Shown here one piece after another: positions 18,013-27,587 of a DNA stretch of 64,000 nt (its first letter is position 1; each line of letters opens with the position of its first letter). The stretch spans positions 1-64,000 of the forward strand of contig CAVVDT010000014.1 in assembly GCA_963747005.1 (NCBI GenBank), given 5' to 3'. The translations under genes and the position numbers were made by a program. The notes beneath the pieces are model-generated. The model did no database searches. It was not told the origin of the DNA and was given only the letters and a program-made list of their open reading frames with translations. Source of the DNA: CAVVDT01 sp963747005. GTDB lineage: Bacteria; Pseudomonadota; Alphaproteobacteria; Rhizobiales; Aestuariivirgaceae.

Positions 18013-18506
18013 CCGGCGGCGCGCCTGAGGCAGGCTTCGATATAGTCGGCGTAGCTGCGTTCGATGAAGATGGCAAAGCCGCCGGGCGCCCGCGTCACCA
18101 GGCCGGCCTGGCCGAAGACGTCGGTGAAGCTTGCCGCATCCTCGGGGAATGTCTCGGCGCTGACATCAAGCGGCGTTGCCTGCGTCATGACGTCCAGAGC
18201 ATCGGGGCCGCTGACGGCAAAGGCGACGAAGGCATCGGAAATGTCGGCGGCGGCAAGCATCAAATCCTCCGCGACAGCCTCGAGGGCCTTCGACAGCGCC
18301 GGCGCAAGCCCTGGCCCGGCCTGCAGCAGGACGCGCCGCGGACCGACCCGGAAGAGCATCGCCTCGTTGGTTGCAAGGCGCGCATTGGGGCGCTTCGGCA
18401 ACTCGAGGTGGGCGGCATCGAGGTGACCTGCCAGCGCCGCCGGATCTCCGCGCAGATCGATGAGCGTGGCGATGTCGTTGCAGCGGATTTCGACGTTGTA
18501 GGCCAT
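18009..18506 (-). CDS. soxG: Sarcosine oxidase gamma subunit
   Basis: Small subunit (165 aa) of heterotetrameric sarcosine oxidase, which converts sarcosine plus oxygen and tetrahydrofolate to glycine, peroxide and methylene-THF. It shows the GcvT-like small fold (LFRVGPRRVLLQAGPG, AFVAFAVSGPDALDVMTQAT, FTDVFGQAGLVTRAPGGFAIFIERSYADYI). Start ATG 18506, two bases after the soxA stop, fixes its place as last gene of soxBDAG. It is more divergent than the other three subunits. Confidence 0.85.
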   Translation of the reverse strand: MAYNVEIRCNDIATLIDLRGDPAALAGHLDAAHLELPKRPNARLATNEAMLFRVGPRRVLLQAGPGLAPALSKALEAVAEDLMLAAADISDAFVAFAVSGPDALDVMTQATPLDVSAETFPEDAASFTDVFGQAGLVTRAPGGFAIFIERSYADYIEACLRRAAG

Positions 18507-18508
18507 CG

Positions 18509-21445
18509 TCAGCTCCTCAGCCGCTCGCCGGCGGGGTCGTGGAAGCAGGGCGCCGTGACCGAGGCATCGACGACCTTTGCCCCCATGCGCACGAAGACGG
18601 TCTCGCCGTGGCGGGCGCGCCCGTTGATGAGCAGCGCGAGCGCCACCCGGCGGCGGTTGACGACACTCCATACACAGGCGGTCACGAAGCCCTCGGAGGC
18701 CTCGCGCCGGCCGCCGGGCGTGATCGGGCTGCCTTCAATGACACCAGGTTGGGCATCGGCGAAGGTGAGACCGACCAGTTCGCGTCGCGGCCGGCCCGCG
18801 GCGCGGCGGATCTCCACCGCCCGCTTGCCGATGAAATCGGTCTTCTTCCTCGACATGACCCAGCCCATACCGAGGTCGTGGGGATCGGCGGTGCCGTCGG
18901 CCTCGTGGCCGAGAGAGAGGAAGCCCTTTTCCACCCTCAGCACATGACTGGCTTCCGAGCCGACCGGGGTGAGGCCGAAGGGTGCGCCCGCCGCCATCAA
19001 TCTGCGCCACAGGTCGAGGCCATGGCCGGCCGCGACATTCACCTCGAAGCTCAGTTCGCCGGTGAAGCTCACGCGGCACACCCGCGCCGCGAGGCCGGCG
19101 ACGGTTGCGTGGCGCAACTGCATGAACGAAAGGGCATCGCGCCCCAGGGCAATGTCGGTGCCGGCAGCCGTGAGCACCTCGCGGGCAAGCGGGCCGCACA
19201 CGGTGGCGTTGGCCCATTGCGCCGTGACAGGGATGACCTCCACCCGCCAATCGGGGCGCTCGACCTGCAACAACTCTTCCATCCGGCGGTAGACCAGATC
19301 GGCATTGGCGGTGGAGGTGGTCATCAAGTAGCGGTTGTCGGCCAGCCGGAAGGTGACGCCGTCATCGACGATCAACCCGTCGTCGCTGAGCATCAGGCCA
19401 TAGCGGCCCTCGCCCGGTTTCAGGCCGGCAAAGCTGTTGGTGTAGACGAGGTCCAGCAGCTTCAGGGCATCGGGGCCGCAGATCTCGAATTTTCCGAGCG
19501 GCGAGCCGTCGTAGATCCCCGCCCCCTGGCGCACCGCCAGCGCCTCGCGGTCAATGGTTTGCTGGAAGGCCTCCCCACGGCGTGGGTAATAGCCGGGCCG
19601 GCGCCAGCGCGCGCCCGCCTCGTACATCACCGCGCCCTCGGCCATGTGCCATTCGGTCATCGGGGTGTGGCGATAGGCAAGGACGAGCGCGCCCGACCGA
19701 TGCCCGGCGATGGCACCGAACTCGATCGGCACATAGGGCGAGCGAAAGGTGGTGGTGCCGATGGCCGCCGGTGAAGTGCTGCTACCGGCGGCCAGAATAC
19801 CGATGACATTGACGTTGCCGGTCTTGCCCTGGTCGATGCCCATGCCGGCGGTGGTGTAGCGCTTCAAGTGCTCGATGGCCCCGAAGCCCTCGCGCCTGGC
19901 GAGTTGGATGTCATTGAGCGTCACGTCGTTTTGTACATCGACGAAGGCCATTTCGCCCGACCTTGCGGGCGCCACCGACCAGAGCGGGTCGATGCTGTAG
20001 GGCGGCTCATCCGCGGTAGTTGGAAGAGCGACCGGCGTTGTCTCGTGGCCGGCGGCGCCAGCCGCCGCCAGGCCGGCCGCTGCGCCTTCGGCGAGGCAAT
20101 CGGCCAGCCGGAACGCACCGTTTGCACTGCCGGCCGAGCGCGCCTGTTGGGCCGGCCGATCGGGCAGAAAGGCGGCGAGCCGGTCATCGTAGCGCAAGGT
20201 TCCTCGCGATTGCGAATGCAGGTGCACGGCGGGGTTCCAGCCGCCGGAGAGGCAGACGAGGTCGCAGGCGATCTGACGTGACGGTCCGCCACCGGTCGGG
20301 CGGATATCGACGCCCCGCACATGGCGTCTGCCGTTGACGGCGGCGACCACATGGCCTGGATGGATATCCATGCCACCTCGTAGGTCGCGTGCTGTGGTCG
20401 TTGCCGTGCGGCAGTCCACGAGACTGACGGCGATGCCGGCGGCGACGAGATCCATGGCGGCGGCATAGGCGCTGTCGTTGTTCGTGAATACAACCGCCCG
20501 GTGGCCGGGCCTGACGGCATAGCGGTTGACATAGGCACGCGCCGCCGAGGCGAGCATGACGCCGGGGCGGTCATTGCCAGCCAGCACTACGGGACGTTCG
20601 ATGGCGCCGGTGGCGAAGATGACCTGGCGCGCCCTGATGCGCCATGTCCGCTGGAAGAGATGATCTGGCTCCGGGCTTCGCTCGGTGACGATGACGAGGT
20701 TGTGCTCGCGGTAGGCCCAGGCGGTAGCATCGGCGAAGCGGATGACGTTATCTCTGGCATCGAGCGTGGCGGTCGCCGTCTCGATCCACTCCAGGGCCGG
20801 ACGATCATCGATCGTTGCGCTGTCTGCCAGCAACCGGCCACCCGGTTCGATGCCGTCGTCGACCAGCATGACGCGGGCCTTGCCTGCCGAGGCTGCCAGC
20901 GCCGCCATCAGCCCGGCTGGCCCGGCACCGATGACGAGTATGTCGCAATACTGGTGGCGGGTCTCGTAGGCAAGGCCGGTTGCTTGCTTGGGTGCGGTGC
21001 CGAGACCGGCGGCACGGCGGATTAGGGGCTCGAACCAGCGCCAGTCCGGCCACATGAAGGTCTTGTAGTAGAAGCCCGCCGGCAGCAGGCGGGAGAAGCC
21101 TTGTGCGACAGCCCCGAGGTCGAAGACGGGCGACGGCCAGCAGTTGAGGCTTGTCGCCACCAGCCCGTCGACGAGCCTGACGGTGGAGACCGGCAGGTTG
21201 GTGGCCGCTGCCCTGCCGTCGACCGCGACGAGGCTCGCCGCTTCCTCGAACCCCGATCCCATGATGCCGCGCGGGCGGTGATACTTGAAACTGCGCCCGA
21301 TGAGATGGACGCCGCCGGCCAGAAGGGCGGAGGCGAGAGTGTCGCCCTCGAAGCCGTGGTAAGGCCGCCGGTTGAACAGGAAGCGCACGGGACGGTTCCG
21401 GTCGATGCGGCCGCCTTGCGACAAGCGCAAGGGTTCAGACGCCAT
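18509..21445 (-). CDS. soxA: Sarcosine oxidase alpha subunit
   Basis: 978 aa, normal length. The N-terminus is a 2Fe-2S ferredoxin-like fold without cluster (RNRPVRFLFNRRPYHGFEGD), then an FAD/NAD-binding domain (DILVIGAGPAGLMAALAA) and a C-terminal aminomethyltransferase domain binding THF (from about residue 590; ends with GFVTACVWSVVNRRRVALAL). The NAD site lies in the central domain. Together with SoxB it moves electrons from the amine to oxygen and captures the methyl as methylene-THF. It overlaps soxD by 11 bases. In some clusters such proteins oxidise other N-methyl amino acids, so sarcosine is not assured. Confidence 0.93.
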   Translation of the reverse strand: MASEPLRLSQGGRIDRNRPVRFLFNRRPYHGFEGDTLASALLAGGVHLIGRSFKYHRPRGIMGSGFEEAASLVAVDGRAAATNLPVSTVRLVDGLVATSLNCWPSPVFDLGAVAQGFSRLLPAGFYYKTFMWPDWRWFEPLIRRAAGLGTAPKQATGLAYETRHQYCDILVIGAGPAGLMAALAASAGKARVMLVDDGIEPGGRLLADSATIDDRPALEWIETATATLDARDNVIRFADATAWAYREHNLVIVTERSPEPDHLFQRTWRIRARQVIFATGAIERPVVLAGNDRPGVMLASAARAYVNRYAVRPGHRAVVFTNNDSAYAAAMDLVAAGIAVSLVDCRTATTTARDLRGGMDIHPGHVVAAVNGRRHVRGVDIRPTGGGPSRQIACDLVCLSGGWNPAVHLHSQSRGTLRYDDRLAAFLPDRPAQQARSAGSANGAFRLADCLAEGAAAGLAAAGAAGHETTPVALPTTADEPPYSIDPLWSVAPARSGEMAFVDVQNDVTLNDIQLARREGFGAIEHLKRYTTAGMGIDQGKTGNVNVIGILAAGSSTSPAAIGTTTFRSPYVPIEFGAIAGHRSGALVLAYRHTPMTEWHMAEGAVMYEAGARWRRPGYYPRRGEAFQQTIDREALAVRQGAGIYDGSPLGKFEICGPDALKLLDLVYTNSFAGLKPGEGRYGLMLSDDGLIVDDGVTFRLADNRYLMTTSTANADLVYRRMEELLQVERPDWRVEVIPVTAQWANATVCGPLAREVLTAAGTDIALGRDALSFMQLRHATVAGLAARVCRVSFTGELSFEVNVAAGHGLDLWRRLMAAGAPFGLTPVGSEASHVLRVEKGFLSLGHEADGTADPHDLGMGWVMSRKKTDFIGKRAVEIRRAAGRPRRELVGLTFADAQPGVIEGSPITPGGRREASEGFVTACVWSVVNRRRVALALLINGRARHGETVFVRMGAKVVDASVTAPCFHDPAGERLRS

Positions 21446-21695
21446 CGCCCGGGTCCTCGCGGATGGCGTGGGTCAGCGTATCGCGCTCGATGACGAACCA
21501 CAGGCCGCAGCCGCGCAGGTGCCACCACCTTTCCCTGAGCGGCCCCTTGGGGTTGGGGCGATGGGTGAGATAGTCAACCCAGGCATCATCGCCCAGGGCA
21601 CCCGGATCATCGGGGCGCTGGTTTCTCGCCGGTCCGCCGCACACGAACTCGCTTTCGTTTCGGGGGCCACACCACGGGCAGGCAACGAGATGCAT
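21435..21695 (-). CDS. soxD: Sarcosine oxidase delta subunit
   Basis: 86 aa zinc-binding subunit. Ligand cysteines are in MHLVACPWCGPRNESEFVCGG and LRGCGLWFVIERDT; the WVDYLTHRPNPKG block is a family hallmark. Start ATG 21695 chosen because it begins directly at the zinc motif; upstream in-frame codons have no family character. Second gene of soxBDAG, 11 bases downstream of soxB. Confidence 0.92.
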   Translation of the reverse strand: MHLVACPWCGPRNESEFVCGGPARNQRPDDPGALGDDAWVDYLTHRPNPKGPLRERWWHLRGCGLWFVIERDTLTHAIREDPGDGV

Positions 21696-21706
21696 GGAGG
21701 TGCTTC

Positions 21707-22957
21707 CTACCTGGCCGCCGTGGTGCCGGTCTCGATCACGAAATCGAGGTGGCGGAAACGCCTCAACGAGAACGGCTCGATCAGCGGGTGCGGCTCGCCC
21801 CGGGCAATCAGGTGGGCAAGGGTGAGACCGCCGGCCGGAATGGCCTTGAAGCCGCCCCACCAGCCGGCCGAGACATAAAGCCCGTCGATATCGGTCGCCG
21901 ACACGATGGGGGTGGCGTCATGGGCGAAATCGAGTGCCCCGCCCCACTGGCGCAGCAGCTTTAGACGCCTGAAGGCGGGAAACAGGTCGAGCATGGCGGT
22001 GACGGCGTCCTCGAACACCGATTGCCTGATGTCCTGGCGGAACGACTGGCCCGGGTCGGTGGCGCCGCCGATCACCAGTTCGCCCTTGTCGGATTGGCTC
22101 AGATAGACCCCGAGGTCGGGGCAATTGACCACCACATCGACGAGGGGTTTCACCGGCTCGGACACGAACGCGGAGAGGTTGTAGGTCATGAGCGGCAATC
22201 TCAGACCCGCCGTCTCGGTGAGAGTGGTGGTGTGGCCGGAAACGGCGACCGCCACCTTTCCGGCCCGCACCGGCCCGCGCGGCGTCTCGACGCCGGCGAT
22301 GGCGCCGTCAGGGCCGCGCACGAGGGCGGTGACAGGGGTGTTCTGGTGCAACTCGACCCCCAGGCTGTCGGCGGCACGGGCATAGGCCCAGGCGACGGCG
22401 TCGTGACGGGCAACGCCTGCCTCGGGGTGCACCATGCCGGCGATGATGGGCAGACGCGAATCTGGTCCGCCGCCCGTGAGGGCGGGGATGCGGCGGCGGA
22501 TCTCCGCAACGTCGATCGCCTCGTAGGTGGCGCCGTGGTTCGCCATGTTGAGCATGCGCCGTCTGATCTCCCGCAGCTTCGGCCAGGTTTGCACGATATC
22601 GACCATGGAGCGCTGGGAGAACATCAGGTTGAAGTTGAGCTCTCGCGTCAGGCCTTCATAGAGCGCCACCGACTTGACGAAGAAGGGGATCGACTCATCG
22701 CGCAAGTAGTTGCAGCGAATGGTGACGGTGTTGCGCGCCACGTTGCCGCCACCCAGCCAGCCACGGTCAAGCACGCAGACGTCGGTGATGCCATGCTCGC
22801 GGGCGAGGTAATAGGCCGCCGCCAAACCATGGCCGCCGGCGCCGATGATGATCACATCGTAGCGATCGCGCAGCGGCGGGGAGCGCCACGCCGCCTGCCA
22901 GCCCTCGTGGCGGGTGAGGGCGTTGCGGGCGAGGGAAAAGATGGAATAGCGCTGCAT
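21707..22957 (-). CDS. soxB: Sarcosine oxidase beta subunit
   Basis: 416 aa flavoprotein subunit. The FAD-binding motif is YDVIIIGAGGHGLAAAYYLA near residue 33. The covalent FMN site is conserved as VARHDAVAWAYA (H185). The C-terminal GWWGGFKAIPAGG motif contacts FAD. First gene of soxBDAG. The 93 bases upstream hold a CATAATATG palindrome (22980-22988) followed by AGCAATC, also seen upstream of lysR, so it may have its own regulated promoter besides read-through from the ABC transporter genes. Confidence 0.95.
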   Translation of the reverse strand: MQRYSIFSLARNALTRHEGWQAAWRSPPLRDRYDVIIIGAGGHGLAAAYYLAREHGITDVCVLDRGWLGGGNVARNTVTIRCNYLRDESIPFFVKSVALYEGLTRELNFNLMFSQRSMVDIVQTWPKLREIRRRMLNMANHGATYEAIDVAEIRRRIPALTGGGPDSRLPIIAGMVHPEAGVARHDAVAWAYARAADSLGVELHQNTPVTALVRGPDGAIAGVETPRGPVRAGKVAVAVSGHTTTLTETAGLRLPLMTYNLSAFVSEPVKPLVDVVVNCPDLGVYLSQSDKGELVIGGATDPGQSFRQDIRQSVFEDAVTAMLDLFPAFRRLKLLRQWGGALDFAHDATPIVSATDIDGLYVSAGWWGGFKAIPAGGLTLAHLIARGEPHPLIEPFSLRRFRHLDFVIETGTTAAR

Positions 22958-22979
22958 GACCGGCCCTTCGACGGCAATT

Positions 22980-22988
22980 CATAATATG
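22980..22988. promoter_or_regulatory. Palindrome upstream of soxB (candidate LysR box)
   Basis: CATAATATG (CATA-A-TATG), followed by AGCAATC. Related palindromes at 26633, 29771 and 29803 lie in two other promoter gaps of the same gene block. A TTGACA also occurs in this gap on the minus strand, but without a well spaced -10. Confidence 0.45.
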
Positions 22989-23050
22989 AGCAATCCGCAG
23001 GCGCGCAAAATATAGAGTTTTGTTATAAGCAAATGCCCTGATGCTGCCTG

Positions 23051-23809
23051 TCAATGGGAGAGGATCTGGCTCAGGAACAGCCGCGTGCGTTCGGCCTCGG
23101 GCCGCGTGAAGAAGACTTCGGGCTTTGCCACCTCGATGATTTCGCCCTGGTCCATGAACACCATGCGGTCGGCTACCTTGCGGGCAAAGCCCATCTCGTG
23201 GGTGACGCAGATCATGGTCATGCCGTCTTCGGCCAGCTCGATCATCACGTCGAGGACGCCGGAGATCATTTCCGGATCGAGCGCCGAGGTGGGCTCGTCG
23301 AACAGCATGAGCTTGGGCTTCATGCACAGGGCGCGGGCTATGGCGACGCGCTGCTGCTGGCCGCCGGACAGCTGCAAGGGAAACTTCTTCGCCTGCTCGG
23401 CGATGTGGACGCGCTCGAGATACTGCATCGCCAGCGCTTCGGCCTCGGCGCGTGGCATCTTGAGGTTGCGCATGGGTCCGAGGGTGAGGTTGCCGAGGAT
23501 GGTGAGGTGGGGAAAGAGGTTGAATTGCTGGAACACCATGCCGACGTCGCGGCGCACCAGCTCAATGTTCTTCATGCTGGGCTTCAGCTCTCGCCCGGCC
23601 ACGATGATGGTGCCCGACTGGTGCTGCTCGAGGCGGTTGATGCAGCGGATCATGGTGGACTTGCCCGAGCCGGACGGGCCGCAGACCACCACCCGCTCGC
23701 CGGGCGCCACCGCCATGTTGATGTTGTAGAGGGCGTTAAAGTCACCGTACCACTTGCATACGTCGCGCAACTCGACGATGGGGCCTGGCGTGGCTTGGGT
23801 CGTGGTCAT
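23051..23809 (-). CDS. Polar amino-acid ABC transporter ATP-binding protein
   Basis: 252 aa ATPase of the GlnQ/AapP group. Walker A is GPSGSGKST, Q-loop FQQFNLFPHLT, signature LSGGQQQRVAIARAL, Walker B LMLFDEPTSALDPE and the switch His in CVTHEMGFA. It energises the two permeases encoded just upstream (22-base gap). With the periplasmic protein it forms a complete importer whose substrate is probably the amino compound handled by soxBDAG, judged from the shared operon. Confidence 0.93.
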   Translation of the reverse strand: MTTTQATPGPIVELRDVCKWYGDFNALYNINMAVAPGERVVVCGPSGSGKSTMIRCINRLEQHQSGTIIVAGRELKPSMKNIELVRRDVGMVFQQFNLFPHLTILGNLTLGPMRNLKMPRAEAEALAMQYLERVHIAEQAKKFPLQLSGGQQQRVAIARALCMKPKLMLFDEPTSALDPEMISGVLDVMIELAEDGMTMICVTHEMGFARKVADRMVFMDQGEIIEVAKPEVFFTRPEAERTRLFLSQILSH

Positions 23810-23831
23810 GCCGGATCTGTGTCTCTTTTCG

Positions 23832-24809
23832 CTAGCGGTGGGCGCGGCGGGCTCGCCTTTCGAGGCGGGCGAACAGCAACGCGAAGGAATAGCACAGGAC
23901 GAAATAGAGCGCCCCCACGGTGATCCAGGTCTCGAATACCCGGGTGGTGCTGGAAGCGACCTCGTTGGCGAGGAAGGTCAGTTCCTGCACCGAGATCAGC
24001 GACACGATGGCGGAGTCCTTGATGAGGGAGATGAACTGGCCGGCCAGAGGTGGCAGGATGCGGCGCAGCGCCTGCGGCAGAATGACGTCGCGCAGGACAT
24101 TGAACCGTGTCAGGCCGATGGCGCGGGCCGCTTCCCATTGCCCCGTCTCGATCGACTGGATGCCGGCGCGCACGATCTCGGTGATGTAGGCGCCTTCGAA
24201 CAGCGCCAGGCACACCATGCCGGAAAGAAAGTTCGACAACAACTTGGGATCGCCGAAGGCAATGGTGAACAGCGGATTGGCGACAAAGGGCGAAGATGTG
24301 TTGACGCGGTCGATCCCGAGGGCAGGAAATATCTGGCTGGAGATGAAAAAGTAGAAGATGAAAATGAACACCACCGGCGGAATATTGCGCACCAGTTCGA
24401 CGTAGGCGCGCGACAGGATTGCCAGGGCGAGATTTTCGCTGGTACGGCAAAACCCCATGACGGTGCCGATCAGGCTTGCGAGGATAGTGCCCCAGAACGC
24501 CAGCCGCAGGGTGGTCGCCAGTCCCCGGAGCAGCAGGTTGGGCTCCCAGCTGGCGCGCGCCGGGTCGTAGTCGACGACGAAATTGAGCACCCGCGGCCAG
24601 TTCCAGTGATAGACCAGCACGTCATTCACGCGCCACGCGGCATAGGCAAAGAGGCCGGCGACCAGTGCAAACAGCGCAACATCGATCAGGGTCAGCCGGC
24701 TACGGGCGGCGGGTGGCGGCGGGGGCCTCAGGGCCGCCGCCGCCACCGTGTCCGTGCCAGCCGGGGAAGAAGTCCTCTTCACTGGGTCGGCGCAACCATG
24801 TCCTTCCAC
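23832..24809 (-). CDS. Amino-acid ABC transporter permease (long form)
   Basis: 325 aa. A proline-rich N-terminus (LRPPPPPAARSR) precedes a first membrane helix and an insert, then the His/Glu/Gln-type permease core (LATTLRLAFWGTILASLIGT, VELVRNIPPVVFIFIFYFF) with the EAA loop EAARAIGLTRFNVLRDVILPQALR. The long form with a periplasmic insert resembles AapQ/AapM-type subunits and pairs with the other permease as a heterodimer. Start 24809 overlaps the binding-protein gene by 31 bases; a later start is possible. Confidence 0.88.
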   Translation of the reverse strand: MEGHGCADPVKRTSSPAGTDTVAAAALRPPPPPAARSRLTLIDVALFALVAGLFAYAAWRVNDVLVYHWNWPRVLNFVVDYDPARASWEPNLLLRGLATTLRLAFWGTILASLIGTVMGFCRTSENLALAILSRAYVELVRNIPPVVFIFIFYFFISSQIFPALGIDRVNTSSPFVANPLFTIAFGDPKLLSNFLSGMVCLALFEGAYITEIVRAGIQSIETGQWEAARAIGLTRFNVLRDVILPQALRRILPPLAGQFISLIKDSAIVSLISVQELTFLANEVASSTTRVFETWITVGALYFVLCYSFALLFARLERRARRAHR

Positions 24810-25627
24810 GCCGCCTGGTTCTTGAACCAGTAGTCGTGACGCTCCTTCAGCCAGCCATTGGAGGTGTTGTAGAGAATCCAGTTGCTGAAGAAATTGAGCG
24901 CGTCGGGATCGCCCTTGCGCACCGCGAAGCCCTCATCGCCGGTGGTGAGGTTCTCGCCGCCGAACGGCAGGAACACCTTGTCGGGATAGGCGTCGGCCCA
25001 GAAGCGCGGCTTGGGGGCGCTGGAGATCATGGCGTAGGCGTTGCCGTTCACAACCTCCTGGAATGCCTGGGCATCGTCGTCGAACTGGCGAAGCTGGGCA
25101 AGCGGAAGCATCTTCTGGGCGGCGGTGCAGGGGGTGGCGCCACGCCGGCAGGCGATCGTTACCCCGGGCTTGTTGAAGTCCTCAAGTGTCTTGAAGTTGC
25201 CCGCAAGTTGCTTGTTGGCGGCCATCTGCTGGCCGGAATGGGCATACGGGATGGTGAAGTTGACCGTCAGGTTGCGGCTGGGGGTGATCGACATGCCGCC
25301 GATAATGACGTCGAACTTCTTGGCGAGCAGGGCCGGGATGATGCCCGACCAGGCCGTCGGCACGAACTGGACCTTGACGCCCATGTCCTTGGCCACCTGG
25401 GTGGCGACGTCGATCTCGAAGCCGATCAGGTTGCCCTGCTTGTCGCGCATGGCCCACGGCACGAAGGTCGACATGCCGACCATGAGGGTGCCGCGCTGCT
25501 TGATCTCCTCGACCACGCTCTGGGCCGAGAGCTGCTGCTGCACCTCCTGGGCCCGGGCAATGCCGGTCATCGTCATGGCCAGGGCAAACAGCGCCCCTAT
25601 CATCAGTGTCAGTCTGGAAACGTGCAT
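24779..25627 (-). CDS. Amino-acid ABC transporter substrate-binding protein
   Basis: Periplasmic binding protein of the SBP_bac_3 family, 282 aa. Signal peptide MHVSRLTLMIGALFALAMTM with cleavage near ARAQ. The mature start shows RGTLMVGMSTFVPWAMRD and GFEIDVATQVAKDMG, then WSGIIPALLAKKFDVIIGGM, all family motifs. Two Cys residues (ACRRGATPC) could form a disulfide. Ribosome binding site GGGAGA is just upstream. It sits between the two permease genes, an unusual but known order. Confidence 0.92.
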   Translation of the reverse strand: MHVSRLTLMIGALFALAMTMTGIARAQEVQQQLSAQSVVEEIKQRGTLMVGMSTFVPWAMRDKQGNLIGFEIDVATQVAKDMGVKVQFVPTAWSGIIPALLAKKFDVIIGGMSITPSRNLTVNFTIPYAHSGQQMAANKQLAGNFKTLEDFNKPGVTIACRRGATPCTAAQKMLPLAQLRQFDDDAQAFQEVVNGNAYAMISSAPKPRFWADAYPDKVFLPFGGENLTTGDEGFAVRKGDPDALNFFSNWILYNTSNGWLKERHDYWFKNQAAWKDMVAPTQ

Positions 25628-25652
25628 GATGTTCTCCCTTGTTCAACAACAG

Positions 25653-26558
25653 TCATCGCCTGGCCCGGAAACGCCGTTCGACCAGGCCCACAGCCATGGA
25701 CAGGGAAATGGTGAGGACAAGATAGATGCCCGCCACCGTGAACCAGATCTCGAAGGCCATGAAAGTCTCGGAGATCGCGTTCAACCCTTCCGTGGTCAGT
25801 TCGGATACCGCGATCACGCTGACGATCGCGGAATGCTTGATGAGCGAGATGAGCAGCCCCGTCAGCGGCGGCAGGATGAGCGGCAGCGCCTGCGGGACGA
25901 TGATGAAGCGGTATTTGTCGACGGCGCCGAGGCCAATGGCATCGCCCGCCTCGTACTGGCCGCGGGCGACGCCGATGAGCCCGCCGCGGATGATTTCGGC
26001 AGCGAACGAGCCCTCGAAGAACGACAGGCACAAGACGGCTGCCCAGAAACGGTCGACCCCGAAAATGGGCGCCAGCACAAAATAGAACAGGAATAGCTGC
26101 ACCAGCAGCGGTGTATTGCGGATGGCTTCCAGGTAACCGGTGGCAATGGCGCGCCCGGCGATTGAGCCGGACAGGCGCAGGAAGGCCGTCACGAAGCCGA
26201 TGAGCACAGAAAACACCATGCTGAGGCCGGCCAGCTTGAGGGTGACGAACAGGCCGTGGATCAGGGGTCCCCAGATCAGGTGGCCGTCGACGACGCGGTA
26301 GATCAGCGGCGGTATGCGGTACCATTGCCAGTTGTAGCCCATGGACTGGGCGCCGTGCCAGACGAGCCAGGCGATGGCGCCGAAAACGATTGCCGCCTGG
26401 GCGACCTGCATCGTCTGGCGCATCGCCTTCCTCGCATCGAAGCGGCGCGGCGGTGCGCGTCTTGCCGCTGCATCAACGGGAATCATCGGATAGGACGGCA
26501 CGCCCAGCCTCACCTCGCGCGGCCGGCAGACAGCGTTTCGCGCCCTCCGCGCCTTCAT
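25653..26558 (-). CDS. Amino-acid ABC transporter permease
   Basis: 301 aa at the most upstream start. Core helices include LFVTLKLAGLSMVFSVLIGF and YLEAIRNTPLLVQLFLFYF; the EAA loop is EAGDAIGLGAVDKYRFIIVPQALP. First gene of the transporter-sox operon. A second in-frame Met (MIPVDAAARR, about 26486) may be the true start, since the first 24 residues are basic and low in conservation. The gap to lysR contains the CATAATGTTATG palindrome. Confidence 0.88.
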   Translation of the reverse strand: MKARRARNAVCRPREVRLGVPSYPMIPVDAAARRAPPRRFDARKAMRQTMQVAQAAIVFGAIAWLVWHGAQSMGYNWQWYRIPPLIYRVVDGHLIWGPLIHGLFVTLKLAGLSMVFSVLIGFVTAFLRLSGSIAGRAIATGYLEAIRNTPLLVQLFLFYFVLAPIFGVDRFWAAVLCLSFFEGSFAAEIIRGGLIGVARGQYEAGDAIGLGAVDKYRFIIVPQALPLILPPLTGLLISLIKHSAIVSVIAVSELTTEGLNAISETFMAFEIWFTVAGIYLVLTISLSMAVGLVERRFRARR

Positions 26559-26632
26559 CCGTCCGCCCCCGGCAGTTTAACTATCCGTCCATTATCCAGA
26601 AGGATCAACAATTCATTTTGTGCGATTCATTA

Positions 26633-26644
26633 CATAATGTTATG
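26633..26644. promoter_or_regulatory. Palindrome in the lysR/permease divergent gap
   Basis: CATAATGTTATG, a perfect inverted repeat (CATAA-TG-TTATG), followed by AGCAATC. It lies 29 bases before the lysR start, well placed for autoregulation and for control of the divergent transporter operon. Confidence 0.5.
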
Positions 26645-26672
26645 AGCAATCAACCAGAACGCGGGACTCGCC

Positions 26673-27587
26673 ATGCCGATGACCTTTCGCCAGATCGACG
26701 CATTCCGGGCGGTGATGCTGACCGGAACGGCGACCGAAGCCGCCAAGATGCTGGGTATCTCGCAGCCAGCAGTGAGCCGGCTGGTGGCGGACCTCGAAAC
26801 GGAGGTTGGGTTCAAGCTGTTCGACCGCTCCGGACGGCGGGTGCTGCCTACCGCTGAGGCCCGGCTCCTGATCGATGAGGTGCGGCTTGCCTTTGTAGGG
26901 CTCGACCGGCTCAAAGACGCGGCCAACGCCATCGGTAAATACCGTTTCTCGCAACTGCGGCTGGTGACCATTCCATCGGTTGCCTCCACCATCGCCATCG
27001 ACCTCATCAAGGCCTTTGCCGAGCGCTATCCCGACACCTTCATCTCGCTGGAGGTGCAGCCCTCCGACAGCGCCGTGGAGTGGGTGATCGCGCAGCAATG
27101 CGACCTCGGCATCGCCTCACCGCCGATGGAGAGCCCGGCGATAGAAAGCCGGCGCATCGACCGCGGCGAGGCGGCGTGCCTGATGCCCAGGGGCCACCGT
27201 CTGGCCGCCGAGAAGGCCATCACTCCACAGATGTTGGCGGACGAGAGCTTCGTGTCATTCCGCCCGGATTCGGTATTCCGTTTCAGCGTGGACGAGATAT
27301 TTCGCCAGGCCGGCGTTAAGCGCCGCCTGCTCTATGAGGCACGCACCACCGATGCCATCTGCGGCATGGTCGCGGAAGGCATGGGGGTGACGATTGCCGG
27401 GCCGTTCCTGCCACGGCAGCAGCACAGCGACCGGCTGGTGGCACGGCCGTTCCGGCCTGCGCCGGTAGTGGATCTGGCGCTCATGTGGTCGACCCACCGG
27501 CCCATGTCGGCTGTGGCGCGGCAGTTTGTCGAACTCATCGACAGCTATTTCAGCCCGGCCGCGGCAAGGCGCGCAAGGCGGCCCTGA
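26673..27587 (+). CDS. LysR-family transcriptional regulator
   Basis: 304 aa. The N-terminal winged HTH reads MTFRQIDAFRAVMLTGTATE, AAKMLGISQPAVSRLVADLE; the rest is a periplasmic-binding-like effector domain (ITPQMLADESFVSFRPDS). Divergent from the ABC transporter-sox operon and convergent with the decarboxylase operon (tails overlap by 38 bases). Four palindromes of the CATAA(n)TTATG kind in three neighbouring promoter gaps make it the natural regulator of all of them. The effector is likely the imported amino compound or a derivative. Confidence 0.92.
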   Translation: MPMTFRQIDAFRAVMLTGTATEAAKMLGISQPAVSRLVADLETEVGFKLFDRSGRRVLPTAEARLLIDEVRLAFVGLDRLKDAANAIGKYRFSQLRLVTIPSVASTIAIDLIKAFAERYPDTFISLEVQPSDSAVEWVIAQQCDLGIASPPMESPAIESRRIDRGEAACLMPRGHRLAAEKAITPQMLADESFVSFRPDSVFRFSVDEIFRQAGVKRRLLYEARTTDAICGMVAEGMGVTIAGPFLPRQQHSDRLVARPFRPAPVVDLALMWSTHRPMSAVARQFVELIDSYFSPAAARRARRP